This document shows, piece after piece, positions 35,257 through 44,517 of a stretch of 64,000 nucleotides of DNA. The DNA lies in assembly GCF_004119455.1 (NCBI RefSeq), contig NZ_NRQT01000001.1, positions 682,001-746,000 on the forward strand, read 5' to 3'. Numbering within the stretch: position 1 is the stretch's first letter; every line of letters begins with the position of its first letter. The notes under the pieces were generated by a model. The model searched no databases. It saw only the letters and a list, made by a program, of their open reading frames with translations, and was not told the origin of the DNA. The translations under genes were made by a program, and so were the position numbers. The stretch is from Chryseobacterium sp. CH25. GTDB lineage: Bacteria > Bacteroidota > Bacteroidia > Flavobacteriales > Weeksellaceae.

Positions 35257-36267
35257 TTATTGTATTGTCATTACCAAAATCCTGTCCTTTCCTGCAAAAA
35301 CTGCTCTATTCCCGTCAATCCACTGCCCAACATACAATCCTTTTTCATCAGAAATCTTCTTCCATGTCTTTCCAAAGTCTGAAGAGTAACTGATATGCTG
35401 ATCTCCCACAGCAATCATTTCCTTCCCTTTTGTACCCGGTTTAATTTTCACACAGGTCATATATCCTGCATTCTGCCCTGAAGCCTGAATCTGCCAGGTT
35501 TCTCCACCATCATGGGTAGTTGCAATATTATTCACATTAGCATTCTGTTTAGTGTAATCCCCACCTACAGCCACTCCAAATTGGTCATCATAAAAATCTA
35601 TCGAATACATTCCCTGTGAAGATTCCCCCTGAATGAAAGGTGTATTGAAAACTTCCAGTTTTTCATTCTTTAGATTCAGCCTTATAATTCTTGAAGCTTT
35701 TCCACCTGTTGCAATCCAAACATTTTTTTTCGTAGAAGAAATATTGGTATTACTGGCTGCAAAAGCTGCTTCACCTTCATTCAGCTTTACATTATTTTTA
35801 AACATTCCCCATTTACCGTCTTTATAAACTGCCAATTTTAATAACAAATCACTGTCTGAATCACTAAAGGTATATGCCAGCTTATCATTCACAAAATGCA
35901 GAGCATCATAAAATGCGGTTTTTGCAGAGTCTGTATAAACAATCTGTGATTTCAGATCTTTTTTATCAATCTTGAAGAAACGGGCCGGGCTTACAATATT
36001 GATTGCATAAAATGAATTCTTATCCTGTCCCAGGGTTCTGAACTCAAGTTTATCATCAGAAAGTTTAATCTGTTTTTGATTTTTAGTATCCTTCAAATCC
36101 ACAAACCCAAATTTGGATTCCGAACCGCTGTACCAGACTTTATTATCATAGAGCTCAAGGGCTCTGATGCTTATTTTATCATTAAGAATTGTTTCAATAT
36201 TTTCTACCTGTTGAGAAAACGCAAGCATTCCTACAGACAGAAATGCAATGGAAAGAATCTTTTTCAT
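35257..36267 (-). CDS. Exported beta-propeller protein (Ycf48/BNR-like)
   Basis: 336 residues with a signal peptide (MKKILSIAFLSVGMLAFSQ) and repeats such as GGETWQIQA and FGKTWKKISDE, the Asp-box (BNR) type found in photosystem assembly factor Ycf48-like proteins and sialidases. No sialidase catalytic residues were identified, so a hydrolase role is unlikely from this view. The start is supported by the signal peptide. It lies as a single gene between hemN and the amino acid permease, with a permease terminator just upstream. Confidence 0.75.
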   Translation of the reverse strand: MKKILSIAFLSVGMLAFSQQVENIETILNDKISIRALELYDNKVWYSGSESKFGFVDLKDTKNQKQIKLSDDKLEFRTLGQDKNSFYAINIVSPARFFKIDKKDLKSQIVYTDSAKTAFYDALHFVNDKLAYTFSDSDSDLLLKLAVYKDGKWGMFKNNVKLNEGEAAFAASNTNISSTKKNVWIATGGKASRIIRLNLKNEKLEVFNTPFIQGESSQGMYSIDFYDDQFGVAVGGDYTKQNANVNNIATTHDGGETWQIQASGQNAGYMTCVKIKPGTKGKEMIAVGDQHISYSSDFGKTWKKISDEKGLYVGQWIDGNRAVFAGKDRILVMTIQ

Positions 36268-36292
36268 ATATTTTAAGATAGGTTATTTTCAA

Positions 36293-36315
36293 CAAAAAAA
36301 CCGCCGAAGCGGTTT
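36293..36315 (-). terminator. Terminator after the amino acid permease
   Basis: On the minus strand AAACCGC, a TTCG loop, and GCGGTTT are followed by a T-run. This is a strong UUCG-type hairpin just downstream of the permease stop. Confidence 0.85.
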
Positions 36316-36328
36316 CTATATTATCTTA

Positions 36329-37843
36329 TTAATCGTTCTGATATTTTTCAGGATTGTTTAGCTTACTGTTTGATTTTCCATAAAGGAAATATACCAGCCC
36401 TCCTAAGCACAACCAAACTGCAGAAAGTTCTAGTGCGTGAGCACTTAGACGTGAAATCAAAAATAAATTGATAACTACTCCTAAAATCACCACTATTTTA
36501 TAAGCAGGAACTTTGAAAGGTCTTATCAAACTAGGTTCTTTCTTTCTCATCACCCAAACAGCAATACAAACCAATGTAAATGCAAATAGGGTTCCGAAAC
36601 TTGTCATATCCGCCAAAGTGGAAATAGGTGTAAATGCGGCAATAAACGCTACGATAACACCCAATAAAATAATTCCTTTATATGGTGTTTTTGTTTTCGG
36701 GTGAAGCTCTCCAAAGAATCTAGGAATTAACCCATCTTTTGCCATTCCGATAAAAATTCTGGATTGCCCCATCATCATTACCATTACGACAGAAATCAAT
36801 CCTACTGTAGCTGCGATAGTTACAACGTTACTTGCCCAGTGTTTTCCTGCAATTTCAAATGCATACGCTACAGGTGCTTTAATGGCATCAGGATATTTTC
36901 CATTCGGATTAAAGTCTGTATAATGCATCATCCCCGTTAATACAAGAGATACACAGATATATAAAGCAGTACAGATTAATAATGAAGCAATAATTGCAAA
37001 TGGTACGTCTTTTTTAGGATTGATTGCTTCTCCAGCCTGTGTAGAAACGGCATCAAATCCAATATAAGCAAAGAAGATAGCAGCGGCACCGGAAATAATT
37101 CCTTGAATACCGTATGCGGAAAACAACTCTCCATCAGCATTCTTAATTGAAACCTGATCAGGGATAAAAGGTTTCCAGTTTTTCACACCTTCTGTTGCAT
37201 TGTAAAGCTCAGGGTTTGAAAAAATAATATAAGCTCCTGCAATTACAACAAAGATAACAGCAGACGTTTTCATCAAAACAATCAGGTTATTAGCCCCTGC
37301 AGCTTCTTTGGTTCCTTTTACCAATAAGGCTGTAATCAGAAGAACAAGAATAAACGCAGGAAGGTTCATAGAGAAACCGCTTCCTGTATAACTTGCAGGA
37401 TCTGACGTAAGATAAGCCGGCAGATGAACTCCAAAGATCTTTAAAAATTTAGTAAAATATCCGGACCAACTCACGGAAACGGCCATACTGGCCATGGCAT
37501 ACTCCAGAATGAGACACCAACCCATTGCCCATGCAAAAATTTCCCCTACTGTTCCGTAAGCATAAGCATATGCAGATCCTTCAACAGGAATAATTGAGGC
37601 AAACTCCGCATAACACAATGCTGCAAAAACGCAGGCAATTCCTGCTATAATAAAGGATATTGCAAGTGCTGGACCTGCGTGATAATAGGCTCCTGTTCCC
37701 GTAAGAACAAAGATTCCACCTCCAATGATAGCACCTACTCCTATTGCTGTTAAACTCCATTTTCCAAGGACTTTTTTCAGCTCACTTTTCTTCATATCTG
37801 CCTCATAGGCACTTAGTGGCTTTTTAACCCAAATTTTTGACAT
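36329..37843 (-). CDS. APC-family amino acid permease
   Basis: 504-residue permease of the amino acid-polyamine-organocation superfamily, close to YfnA/CAT-type transporters. The first helix holds the substrate-binding GVGAIIGGGIFVLTG, and the segment FAYIGFDAVSTQAGEAINPKKDVP is family-typical. About 12-13 helices are visible. The substrate is not evident. A UUCG-type terminator follows it, and pnuC is divergent on the other side with a 148-bp shared region. Confidence 0.88.
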   Translation of the reverse strand: MSKIWVKKPLSAYEADMKKSELKKVLGKWSLTAIGVGAIIGGGIFVLTGTGAYYHAGPALAISFIIAGIACVFAALCYAEFASIIPVEGSAYAYAYGTVGEIFAWAMGWCLILEYAMASMAVSVSWSGYFTKFLKIFGVHLPAYLTSDPASYTGSGFSMNLPAFILVLLITALLVKGTKEAAGANNLIVLMKTSAVIFVVIAGAYIIFSNPELYNATEGVKNWKPFIPDQVSIKNADGELFSAYGIQGIISGAAAIFFAYIGFDAVSTQAGEAINPKKDVPFAIIASLLICTALYICVSLVLTGMMHYTDFNPNGKYPDAIKAPVAYAFEIAGKHWASNVVTIAATVGLISVVMVMMMGQSRIFIGMAKDGLIPRFFGELHPKTKTPYKGIILLGVIVAFIAAFTPISTLADMTSFGTLFAFTLVCIAVWVMRKKEPSLIRPFKVPAYKIVVILGVVINLFLISRLSAHALELSAVWLCLGGLVYFLYGKSNSKLNNPEKYQND

Positions 37844-37996
37844 GTTTTTCTATTTATTTAAGGATTTACGAAAATATAAAAAATTTAGGAACTCCTACGT
37901 TTATCGTTAAACTTTCATCATTTATTTTACATTAAAGTCTTTAAAAGCACAAACATCACATTATAAAATTCATTTTAAAAAGTCCTATTTTTTGCT

Positions 37997-38004
37997 TATT
38001 TTTG
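37997..38004 (+). promoter_or_regulatory. Predicted -7 box of pnuC
   Basis: TATTTTTG matches TAnnTTTG and ends 5 nt before the ATG at 38010, so transcription would start at or near the start codon. Confidence 0.5.
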
Positions 38005-38009
38005 ATCGC

Positions 38010-38681
38010 ATGAATTTATATGATCTTTTTGTAAAGCCTTATGAAAGCTACGATTCCTTACAGATTATACTGGAAGCATCGGGTGCAATTTTCGGAACTT
38101 TGAGCGTATATTTTTCCATTAAGAAAAATATATGGGTATACCCTACCGGCATTATTTCAACCCTGATCTATGTGTATATTCTTTTCAATTTCGGGTTACT
38201 GGGAGATTGTCTGATTAATGTATATTATACAATAATGAGTGTCTATGGCTGGATTCTATGGGCCAAAAATTCTGAAGATCATGTACACGTAGATGTCACG
38301 TGGGCCACTAAAAAAGAGTGGGTTTATGCCGTTATTCTTTTTATCCTGAGTCTCATACTGGTTACTTTCATCTATTATTATAAACCTTATATTGACAATC
38401 AGTTTTCAATGGTGGGAACCAACCTTGGATTATATCATTTGGATTGGGCAAACTGGATGGATATTTTTACAACTTCAATATTTTTAGTAGGAATGTGGTT
38501 TATGGCTAAACAGCGTATTGAGAACTGGATTTTCTGGATTATTGGAGATTTTATTTGTATGCCCATGATGATTTTTAAGGGTCTTGGTATCACTTCGGTT
38601 CAATATTTGGTATTTACTATAATGGCTATCTTAGGATACCTCAGTTGGAAAAAAAGTTTTAAAGAAAAAAAAGTACAATAA
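38010..38681 (+). CDS. pnuC: Nicotinamide mononucleotide/riboside transporter PnuC
   Basis: 223 residues from the ATG at 38010. The frame is open a little upstream (to 37992), but the -7 box lies between, so the downstream start is preferred. Seven or so helices are visible, with family motifs YPTGIISTLIYVYILF and WANWMDIFTTSIFLVGMWFMA that bind the vitamin. It takes up nicotinamide riboside for NAD synthesis. It lies 4 bp before the repeat-rich lipoprotein gene, and may share its transcript. Confidence 0.9.
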   Translation: MNLYDLFVKPYESYDSLQIILEASGAIFGTLSVYFSIKKNIWVYPTGIISTLIYVYILFNFGLLGDCLINVYYTIMSVYGWILWAKNSEDHVHVDVTWATKKEWVYAVILFILSLILVTFIYYYKPYIDNQFSMVGTNLGLYHLDWANWMDIFTTSIFLVGMWFMAKQRIENWIFWIIGDFICMPMMIFKGLGITSVQYLVFTIMAILGYLSWKKSFKEKKVQ

Positions 38682-38685
38682 AGTT

Positions 38686-39363
38686 ATGAAAAATTTATTC
38701 AAAATAGCAGTTAGTATCTTTGCTATAAGCACTTTAACATCTTGTCTTGCCTATACAGACGGTTATGGCAGCAATGGTTATGGTGACCCATACTATAACA
38801 ACGGTTATTACTACGCTCCTTCCGGATATTACGGTAGTGGTGGGTATTATGGTAATGACGGGTATTATTATAGAAACAATATCAATTACTACTATGATAA
38901 TGGTATGCCTTACTATTATGACAATTATAATAACTCCAGAAGAAAAGTATATGTAGAAAGAAAAACTGTAGTTACTTCACAAAGACCGAATAACGGTGTT
39001 GGTAACAGCGGATATAACGGAAGCTCCAATAATGGCAGCAGCGGTGGATTCAGAAATCCGAACAGTGGTTATCAGGGAAGCCAGAATAATCAAAGCAGTG
39101 GTGGTTTCAGAAACTCAAACGGTGGTTATCAAAACAACCGAGGAAATCAGAACAGTCAGAACAACCAAAGCAGCGGTGGATTCAGAAATTCAAACAGTGG
39201 TTATCAGGGAAGTCAGAATACTCAAAGCAGTGGTGGCTTCAGAAATTCTGGAAGCACAAATACAGGAAGATCTGAATCATCAAGTGGCGGATTCAGAAAC
39301 AGTTCCAGCAGCAGCCAAAGCTCAGGTTCAAACAGACAACAGAGCAGTGGCGGCTTTAGATAG
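38686..39363 (+). CDS. Lipoprotein with tyrosine/glycine-rich head and SSGGFR repeats
   Basis: 225 residues. The signal peptide ends in the lipobox TLTSC (Cys about 20). Residues 24-85 are rich in Tyr, Gly and Asn (GYYGSGGYYGND), followed by a basic stretch (SRRKVYVERKTVV). From about 100 on it has six imperfect repeats built around SSGGFRN, often with SNSGYQGSQNNQ between them, and it ends in SSGGFR. The composition suggests a flexible, surface-exposed protein; no enzyme domain is visible. It lies 4 bp after pnuC and ends at a good terminator. Its function is unknown. Confidence 0.8.
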   Translation: MKNLFKIAVSIFAISTLTSCLAYTDGYGSNGYGDPYYNNGYYYAPSGYYGSGGYYGNDGYYYRNNINYYYDNGMPYYYDNYNNSRRKVYVERKTVVTSQRPNNGVGNSGYNGSSNNGSSGGFRNPNSGYQGSQNNQSSGGFRNSNGGYQNNRGNQNSQNNQSSGGFRNSNSGYQGSQNTQSSGGFRNSGSTNTGRSESSSGGFRNSSSSSQSSGSNRQQSSGGFR

Positions 39364-39393
39364 AACAATTATAAATAACGATTATAAATAAGG

Positions 39394-39421
39394 AAACGAA
39401 CAGTTAACACTGTTCGTTTTT
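39394..39421 (+). terminator. Terminator after the repeat-rich lipoprotein
   Basis: AAACGAACAGT (39394-39404) pairs perfectly with ACTGTTCGTTT (39409-39419) around TAAC, then a T-run. Confidence 0.85.
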
Positions 39422-39435
39422 CATTTTAAATATAC

Positions 39436-39443
39436 TAATTTTG
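39436..39443 (+). promoter_or_regulatory. Predicted -7 box of dapF
   Basis: TAATTTTG matches TAnnTTTG, 26 nt upstream of the dapF start and just after the preceding terminator. Confidence 0.5.
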
Positions 39444-39469
39444 TTTCTTCATTTTAGACAAAAAACAAT

Positions 39470-40237
39470 ATGGAATTTTATAAATATCAGGGTACAGGAA
39501 ACGATTTTGTAATGATAGACAATCGTTCTGGGGAATGGGATGATCTTTCAATCGAAAATATACAGAAGCTTTGTGACCGCCGTTTTGGAATTGGTGCAGA
39601 TGGACTTATTAAAATAAATACTGCAGACGGCTATGATTTTGAAGTTGATTATTATAATTCTGATGGTTCAAAGAGCTTCTGTGGAAACGGGGCCCGCTGT
39701 TCAGTAGCCTTCTCTTTTTTCCTTGATATCTTTGAAGACAACTGCAAATTCATCGCAATTGATGGTGAACATATTGCTGAAATCCATAACGGAATTGTAA
39801 AACTGAAAATGTCTGATGTAAATATAATTTCAAATGACGGAGAAGACAGTGTGATGGATACCGGCTCTCCACATTATGTAAAATACGTGGAAGATTTGGT
39901 AAATTATAATGTTTTTGCAGAAGGAAACGGCATCAGAAATTCGGAAAATTATAAAGAAAAAGGGATCAATGTCAACTTTGTGGAAAAAATTTCAGACAAC
40001 GAGATTTTCGTAAGAACCTATGAACGAGGCGTTGAGAACGAAACTTACAGCTGCGGAACAGGAGTTACAGCTTCTGCTTTAACTTTTTTACAAAAAGACA
40101 ATCTAACTTCCATAAAAGTTAAAACTTTGGGTGGAAATCTGAAGGTATATGCTGAAAAAGACGGTGATTCTTTCCGCAACATCTGGCTGGAAGGTCCCGC
40201 AAAGCAAGTTTTTAAAGGTAAAGTAGAGCTTCTTTAA
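39470..40237 (+). CDS. dapF: Diaminopimelate epimerase
   Basis: 255-residue cofactor-free epimerase that interconverts LL- and meso-diaminopimelate for lysine and peptidoglycan. The two catalytic cysteines are in FCGNGARC and TYSCGTGVTAS, and the start reads YKYQGTGNDFV. The length is slightly below the average of about 275. It is followed 31 bp later by mltG, so a cell-wall pair in one transcript is likely. Confidence 0.95.
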   Translation: MEFYKYQGTGNDFVMIDNRSGEWDDLSIENIQKLCDRRFGIGADGLIKINTADGYDFEVDYYNSDGSKSFCGNGARCSVAFSFFLDIFEDNCKFIAIDGEHIAEIHNGIVKLKMSDVNIISNDGEDSVMDTGSPHYVKYVEDLVNYNVFAEGNGIRNSENYKEKGINVNFVEKISDNEIFVRTYERGVENETYSCGTGVTASALTFLQKDNLTSIKVKTLGGNLKVYAEKDGDSFRNIWLEGPAKQVFKGKVELL

Positions 40238-40268
40238 AATCAGAAACTTTTAATCAATAATAATAGGA

Positions 40269-41293
40269 ATGAAAAAAGCTATTCTCATTATCATTCTGCT
40301 CGTTTTTGTAGTAGCAGGATTTTTTGGATTGAGATTTTATAATAAATATTTTGGAAACAATGTAGAAAAGGACGGTTATATTCTGATCCCTCATAAGGCA
40401 AACTTTAATCAGATTATGGATTCTATTGCCCCATACATTAAAGACCGAGAATCATTTGAAACGGTGGCTAAAGATAAAGGTCTTGCTGCTAATTTTAAAG
40501 CGGGACGTTATCATATCCAAAGTGGGAAAGGAAATACAGATCTTGTTAATATGATTAAAGCAGGTAACCAGACTGCAAACTCTTTCAGAATCGGAGATTT
40601 TGGAGATATGTATCAGATGATTGGAAAGGTTACCAAAAAACTGAGCTGGATTCTCTTCATTTTGTAAATGATCTTAATGTGGTGGCACAGGAAAAAGGAT
40701 ATAAAGATATTGAAGATCTGAAAAAGTATTTCTTTATTGACACTTATAATTTTTTCTGGACAGTAAGCCCAAGAGAATTTTTTGCAAAATTTGAAGACCA
40801 GTATAATGAATTCTGGACCAGTGAAAGAAAAAATAAAGAACAGCAGTCAGGACTTTCAAGAGAACAAATTTATGCCCTTGCGTCTATTGTATATAAAGAA
40901 TCAGGCGGAAAGAAAGACGAAATGAAAACCATTGCAGGTTTATATTTAAACCGTTACAGAAAAGGGATGAAACTTCAGTCTGATCCAACTGTAATTTATG
41001 CAATCAATAAGCAGACAAACTTTAAAGAACCAATTAAAAGAGTATTTTATAAACATTTGTCTACTCCATCTCCATACAACACTTACGCTAATGCAGGAAT
41101 CCCACCAGGCCCCATCTGCGTAGTGGATAAAAACTCTGTAGACGCTGTTTTAAATGCAGAAAACAACAATTATATATTTATGTGTGCAGATCCTGCAAGA
41201 TTTGGATATCATAAGTTTACAGCAAGTGCAGAAGAACACGCTGTAAATGCAAAAGCTTATCAGGACTGGCTCAATTCAAAAAATATAAAATAA
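40269..41293 (+). pseudogene. mltG: Endolytic murein transglycosylase MltG, frame broken by a one-base deletion
   Basis: As read, the first frame stops at 40667 after 132 residues; the rest lies in another frame (open to 41293). The break is at six A (40635-40640). One additional A gives KVTKKTELDSLHFVNDLNVVAQEKGY and a 341-residue protein. It has an N-terminal membrane helix (MKKAILIIILLVFVVAGFFGL), a LysM-like/YceG segment, and the catalytic domain with the glutamate in IVYKESGGKK and the motif GMKLQSDPTVIYA. MltG cuts nascent glycan strands and sets their length. It lies 31 bp after dapF. I read the gene as probably intact with a sequencing deletion. Confidence 0.85.
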
Positions 41294-41423
41294 GCTTAGC
41301 AGACACCCGTATTTTATAAATAAAAAACAATAATTAAATCATAATATTTTGAAAATCAAACAAATATTGAAATTCAAAATGTTAAGGGTTATCCTTTCAC
41401 GATTTTATACAAAAAAATAACCT

Positions 41424-44009
41424 ATGAAGAATAAGACAGAAATTGTCAATATTTTCACCAGAAAAGCACTAGGACTTACTTTAGTACTCTCGGCAGCAGC
41501 TATGGCTTTTGCCCAGGAGAAGGCTGATGTTTCAGGAACCATTGTCAATAAGAAGAACCAACCGGTACCTTATGCCTCAGTAACTTTCAGCAACAAGGCC
41601 AACAAAGCATTAAGCGATGCTGTGCTGACAGATGAAAAGGGACAATATAAACTGCAACTTACTCCCGGAAGCTATGACATTGCTGTAGAAGCTATTGACT
41701 ACAAAAAAAGCATCATCAATAAAAATATTACCGGAGCCGGTAATATTGGTGCGCTATCTATTGAAGCCTCTGCTACGTCTACATTAGACGGGAAAACCAA
41801 TGAAATACAAGGGGTTGTTATCACAGCTGCAGCAACCAAAGCTTATAAAGTAGAGCTTGACAAAAAAACATATGATCCTTCACAGGATATTGTAAGTAAA
41901 GGAGGAAACCTTCAGGATGTTTTAACCAATGTACCTTCAGTTTCTGTAGATACGGACGGGACAGTTTCTATGAGAGGAAATTCTAATGTAAAGTTTTTGA
42001 TCAATGGAAAACCATCTTCCCTTCTTGGAATAGATGATGGAGCCAATGCTCTGCAAAGTATCCCGGCTGATCAGATAGAAAGAATTGAGGTAATCACCAA
42101 CCCTTCTTCCAAATTTGAAGCAAGTGGAACAGCAGGTATTCTGAATATTATTCTTAAAAAAGATAAAAAGATGGGCTTCAACGGTACCGTAACTGGGACG
42201 TTAGGTTACCTTCCAAGAACCAATCTTAATGCCAATCTTAACTGGAGAAAAGGTAACTGGACATGGTTCCTGAATGGCGGTGGTGGCTATCAGAAAAACG
42301 AAAGCACCATGAAGAATACCACTACGAGAAAAGATGACATCAGCAGTCTGTCTTCTGATGCATTCCCTTTTACACAGTATTCTCAACAAAATGGTAAAAC
42401 GACGAGAGAAAGTGACACTTACAATGTGACAGCTGGTTTTACACATGATTTCAGCGATAAGACTTCTATCAACTTCTCCGGAATGATCAGAAGTTTTGAT
42501 ACTGACCAAACAGGACTTAATGCTTATAACGAAAGACTCTATACCAGCCCCACTTCTGGTGTAATTAATGTTTTAAGAAATAGAAACAGCTATGGAAACA
42601 ATAAAAACCTAGCGACTCAGTTTGACTTTGGAATTGATCAGAAAATTGGAGATAACGGACAATTATTATCAGCATCTGCAAGTTACCAGACGAATAAAAC
42701 AGATGGAACCAACAAAATTGTTCAAAGAACATTCGTTGAAAATATTTTACAGCCAAACGGCGTTGTTAATAATGTAATCACAGATTCTAAAACGGATACA
42801 TTCATCGGAAAAATAGATTATGAACTTCCCATAGGAGAAAAGTCTAAATTAGAAGCTGGAGCACGTTATGATTATAACAGAAACACCTACGATTATTTTG
42901 TAGACCAAAGTGATAACGAGCAGCCTGCATATACAAGGTACGATTTCACAAGTAACACAGTATATTCTGAAAAGATTTTAGGTGTTTATGCACAGTTTAA
43001 AAGTAAAATCGGAGAAAAATTTGCTTATCAATTAGGATTAAGAAGTGAAACTTCACAAATTGATGTCAACTTCCAGAATTATGATGTAAATGGAAATCCA
43101 GCAAATACTCCGGAAGTTAATAAAAACTATACTAAGTTTTTCCCATCGGTATTTTTAAGCTATGATCTGGCTAAGAACAACCAGATCTTGTTAAATTATT
43201 CAAGAAGAATCAACCGCCCGAGAGCTTTTTCTTTGATTCCTTTTATGTCTTTTGATGATGACAGAAACTATTTCAGAGGAAACCCCAACCTAAACCCAAC
43301 CTACGAAAACTCTTTCGAGCTGGGATATAACCTTTCGAATAAAAAAATTACGTTTAATCCTACTTTATATTTCAGAAAGTCTGAAGACGAGCAAAACAGA
43401 TATCAGTATATAGATCAGACAGGTGCGGTGAACACCATTCCTTTCAACGTAGGTACAGAAACTAATTACGGTTTGGATCTGAACGGAACTTATGATCCAT
43501 TCAATTGGTGGAAAATAATGCTTTCTGCCGATCTTTACGGGTATAAAAATACAGGAAGCTATAATCTATTCCCTGATGATCCAAAAACTTTAAATGATTT
43601 CTCAGGTACCGGTTTTTCTTACAGACTACGTTTTAACAATACCTTCAAGCCTACAAAGACTCTAAGTTTACAAATTCAAAGTTTCTACAGAGCTGCAGAG
43701 AAAACAGCTATGAACAACCGTAAAGCAATGTATGGTATAGATTTAGGAATAAGCCAGACGATCTGGAAAGGAAATGGAATTATTGGATTCAATATCAGAG
43801 ATATATTTAATACAAGAAAGATGAAAAATTTCTCTGATAACGCTCAATTTACCAGAGAAATGGAGATGCAGTGGCAGCCGAGACAATTCGCACTGTCTTT
43901 CACCTACAAATTTAAACAGGGTGAAAAGGTTGATGCCAAACCAAAAATTAAAAAGGATATTAACTCCAATACTAAGGGAGATGACGAACAGGGCGGTGGC
44001 CCAATGTAA
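41424..44009 (+). CDS. TonB-dependent receptor-like outer membrane protein
   Basis: 861 residues with a signal peptide ending near SAAAMAFAQ, a CarboxypepD_reg-like N-terminal domain (about 30-120, VSGTIVNKKNQPVPYASVTFSNKANK), a plug domain (VLTNVPSVSVDTDGTVSMRGNSNVKFLINGKPSSLL), and a C-terminal barrel rich in aromatic-Gly strands. There is no obvious TonB box at the very N-terminus, so it is the flavobacterial outer-membrane-beta-barrel kind whose TonB dependence is uncertain. The C-terminus carries a charged tail (DAKPKIKKDINSNTKGDDEQ). No nearby SusD-like partner is seen. It ends at a bidirectional terminator. Confidence 0.8.
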   Translation: MKNKTEIVNIFTRKALGLTLVLSAAAMAFAQEKADVSGTIVNKKNQPVPYASVTFSNKANKALSDAVLTDEKGQYKLQLTPGSYDIAVEAIDYKKSIINKNITGAGNIGALSIEASATSTLDGKTNEIQGVVITAAATKAYKVELDKKTYDPSQDIVSKGGNLQDVLTNVPSVSVDTDGTVSMRGNSNVKFLINGKPSSLLGIDDGANALQSIPADQIERIEVITNPSSKFEASGTAGILNIILKKDKKMGFNGTVTGTLGYLPRTNLNANLNWRKGNWTWFLNGGGGYQKNESTMKNTTTRKDDISSLSSDAFPFTQYSQQNGKTTRESDTYNVTAGFTHDFSDKTSINFSGMIRSFDTDQTGLNAYNERLYTSPTSGVINVLRNRNSYGNNKNLATQFDFGIDQKIGDNGQLLSASASYQTNKTDGTNKIVQRTFVENILQPNGVVNNVITDSKTDTFIGKIDYELPIGEKSKLEAGARYDYNRNTYDYFVDQSDNEQPAYTRYDFTSNTVYSEKILGVYAQFKSKIGEKFAYQLGLRSETSQIDVNFQNYDVNGNPANTPEVNKNYTKFFPSVFLSYDLAKNNQILLNYSRRINRPRAFSLIPFMSFDDDRNYFRGNPNLNPTYENSFELGYNLSNKKITFNPTLYFRKSEDEQNRYQYIDQTGAVNTIPFNVGTETNYGLDLNGTYDPFNWWKIMLSADLYGYKNTGSYNLFPDDPKTLNDFSGTGFSYRLRFNNTFKPTKTLSLQIQSFYRAAEKTAMNNRKAMYGIDLGISQTIWKGNGIIGFNIRDIFNTRKMKNFSDNAQFTREMEMQWQPRQFALSFTYKFKQGEKVDAKPKIKKDINSNTKGDDEQGGGPM

Positions 44010-44016
44010 TACAAAA

Positions 44017-44046
44017 AAAAACCGAAAATTACTTTTCGGTTTTTTT
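44017..44046. terminator. Bidirectional terminator between the receptor and cytidylyltransferase genes
   Basis: AAAACCGAAAA and TTTTCGGTTTT form a perfect stem around TTAC, with A and T runs on the outer sides. It serves the receptor gene (plus) and the glycan operon (minus). Confidence 0.85.
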
Positions 44047-44051
44047 ATTTC

Positions 44052-44504
44052 TTATTTTACACTTTCAGCTCTCTCTTCTTTTTCTTTCTCAGCTTCATAA
44101 ATTCTTTTCCTTAGGTCGCTGGTAGAAAATCTGTGGTCTCTTTTATTGTAAAAGATCTCAATTCCTTTTTCTTCACAATACTGTTTCCCTGTAAAATCTC
44201 TGTCCATATAATCATCACCAATGATTCTTACATCAATTACGAAAGATTTTAAGATATCCAGTAAATCTTCTTCTGTGTAGTAAGGTACAATTTCATCCAC
44301 AGCATTTACTGCTTTTAGCTGAATATAACGTTCTACAATTGTCTGGCTTGGTCTGTTTTTGTTCGGACGGTCATGAGACGGGTCAATTTGCAGCCCAACA
44401 ATCAGATAATCGCACACTGTTTTTGCTTCTTCAAGCATTTTGATATGCCCTGCGTGTAATAAATCAAATGAGGAAAATGTAATACCTATTCTTTGTGTCT
44501 TCAT
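44052..44504 (-). CDS. Nucleotidyltransferase of the glycerol-3-phosphate cytidylyltransferase kind
   Basis: 150 residues with the nucleotidyltransferase HxGH motif in LLHAGHIKML, and the RFSTSDLRKRI motif near the C-terminus. Members transfer CMP or AMP to glycerol-3-phosphate, sugar phosphates or pantetheine phosphate. The closest small family here is TagD-like. It is the last gene of the minus-strand glycan operon, 13 bp after the Tam-like gene. A role in making an activated alcohol or sugar for surface glycan is inferred from the neighbours. Confidence 0.8.
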   Translation of the reverse strand: MKTQRIGITFSSFDLLHAGHIKMLEEAKTVCDYLIVGLQIDPSHDRPNKNRPSQTIVERYIQLKAVNAVDEIVPYYTEEDLLDILKSFVIDVRIIGDDYMDRDFTGKQYCEEKGIEIFYNKRDHRFSTSDLRKRIYEAEKEKEERAESVK

Positions 44505-44517
44505 ATTAATATTAGAA

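Noticed and set aside
38996..39391. Second frame of 131 codons inside the repeat-rich lipoprotein gene
   Set aside because: It is the alternative translation of repetitive DNA; the lipoprotein frame has a proper signal peptide and lipobox.
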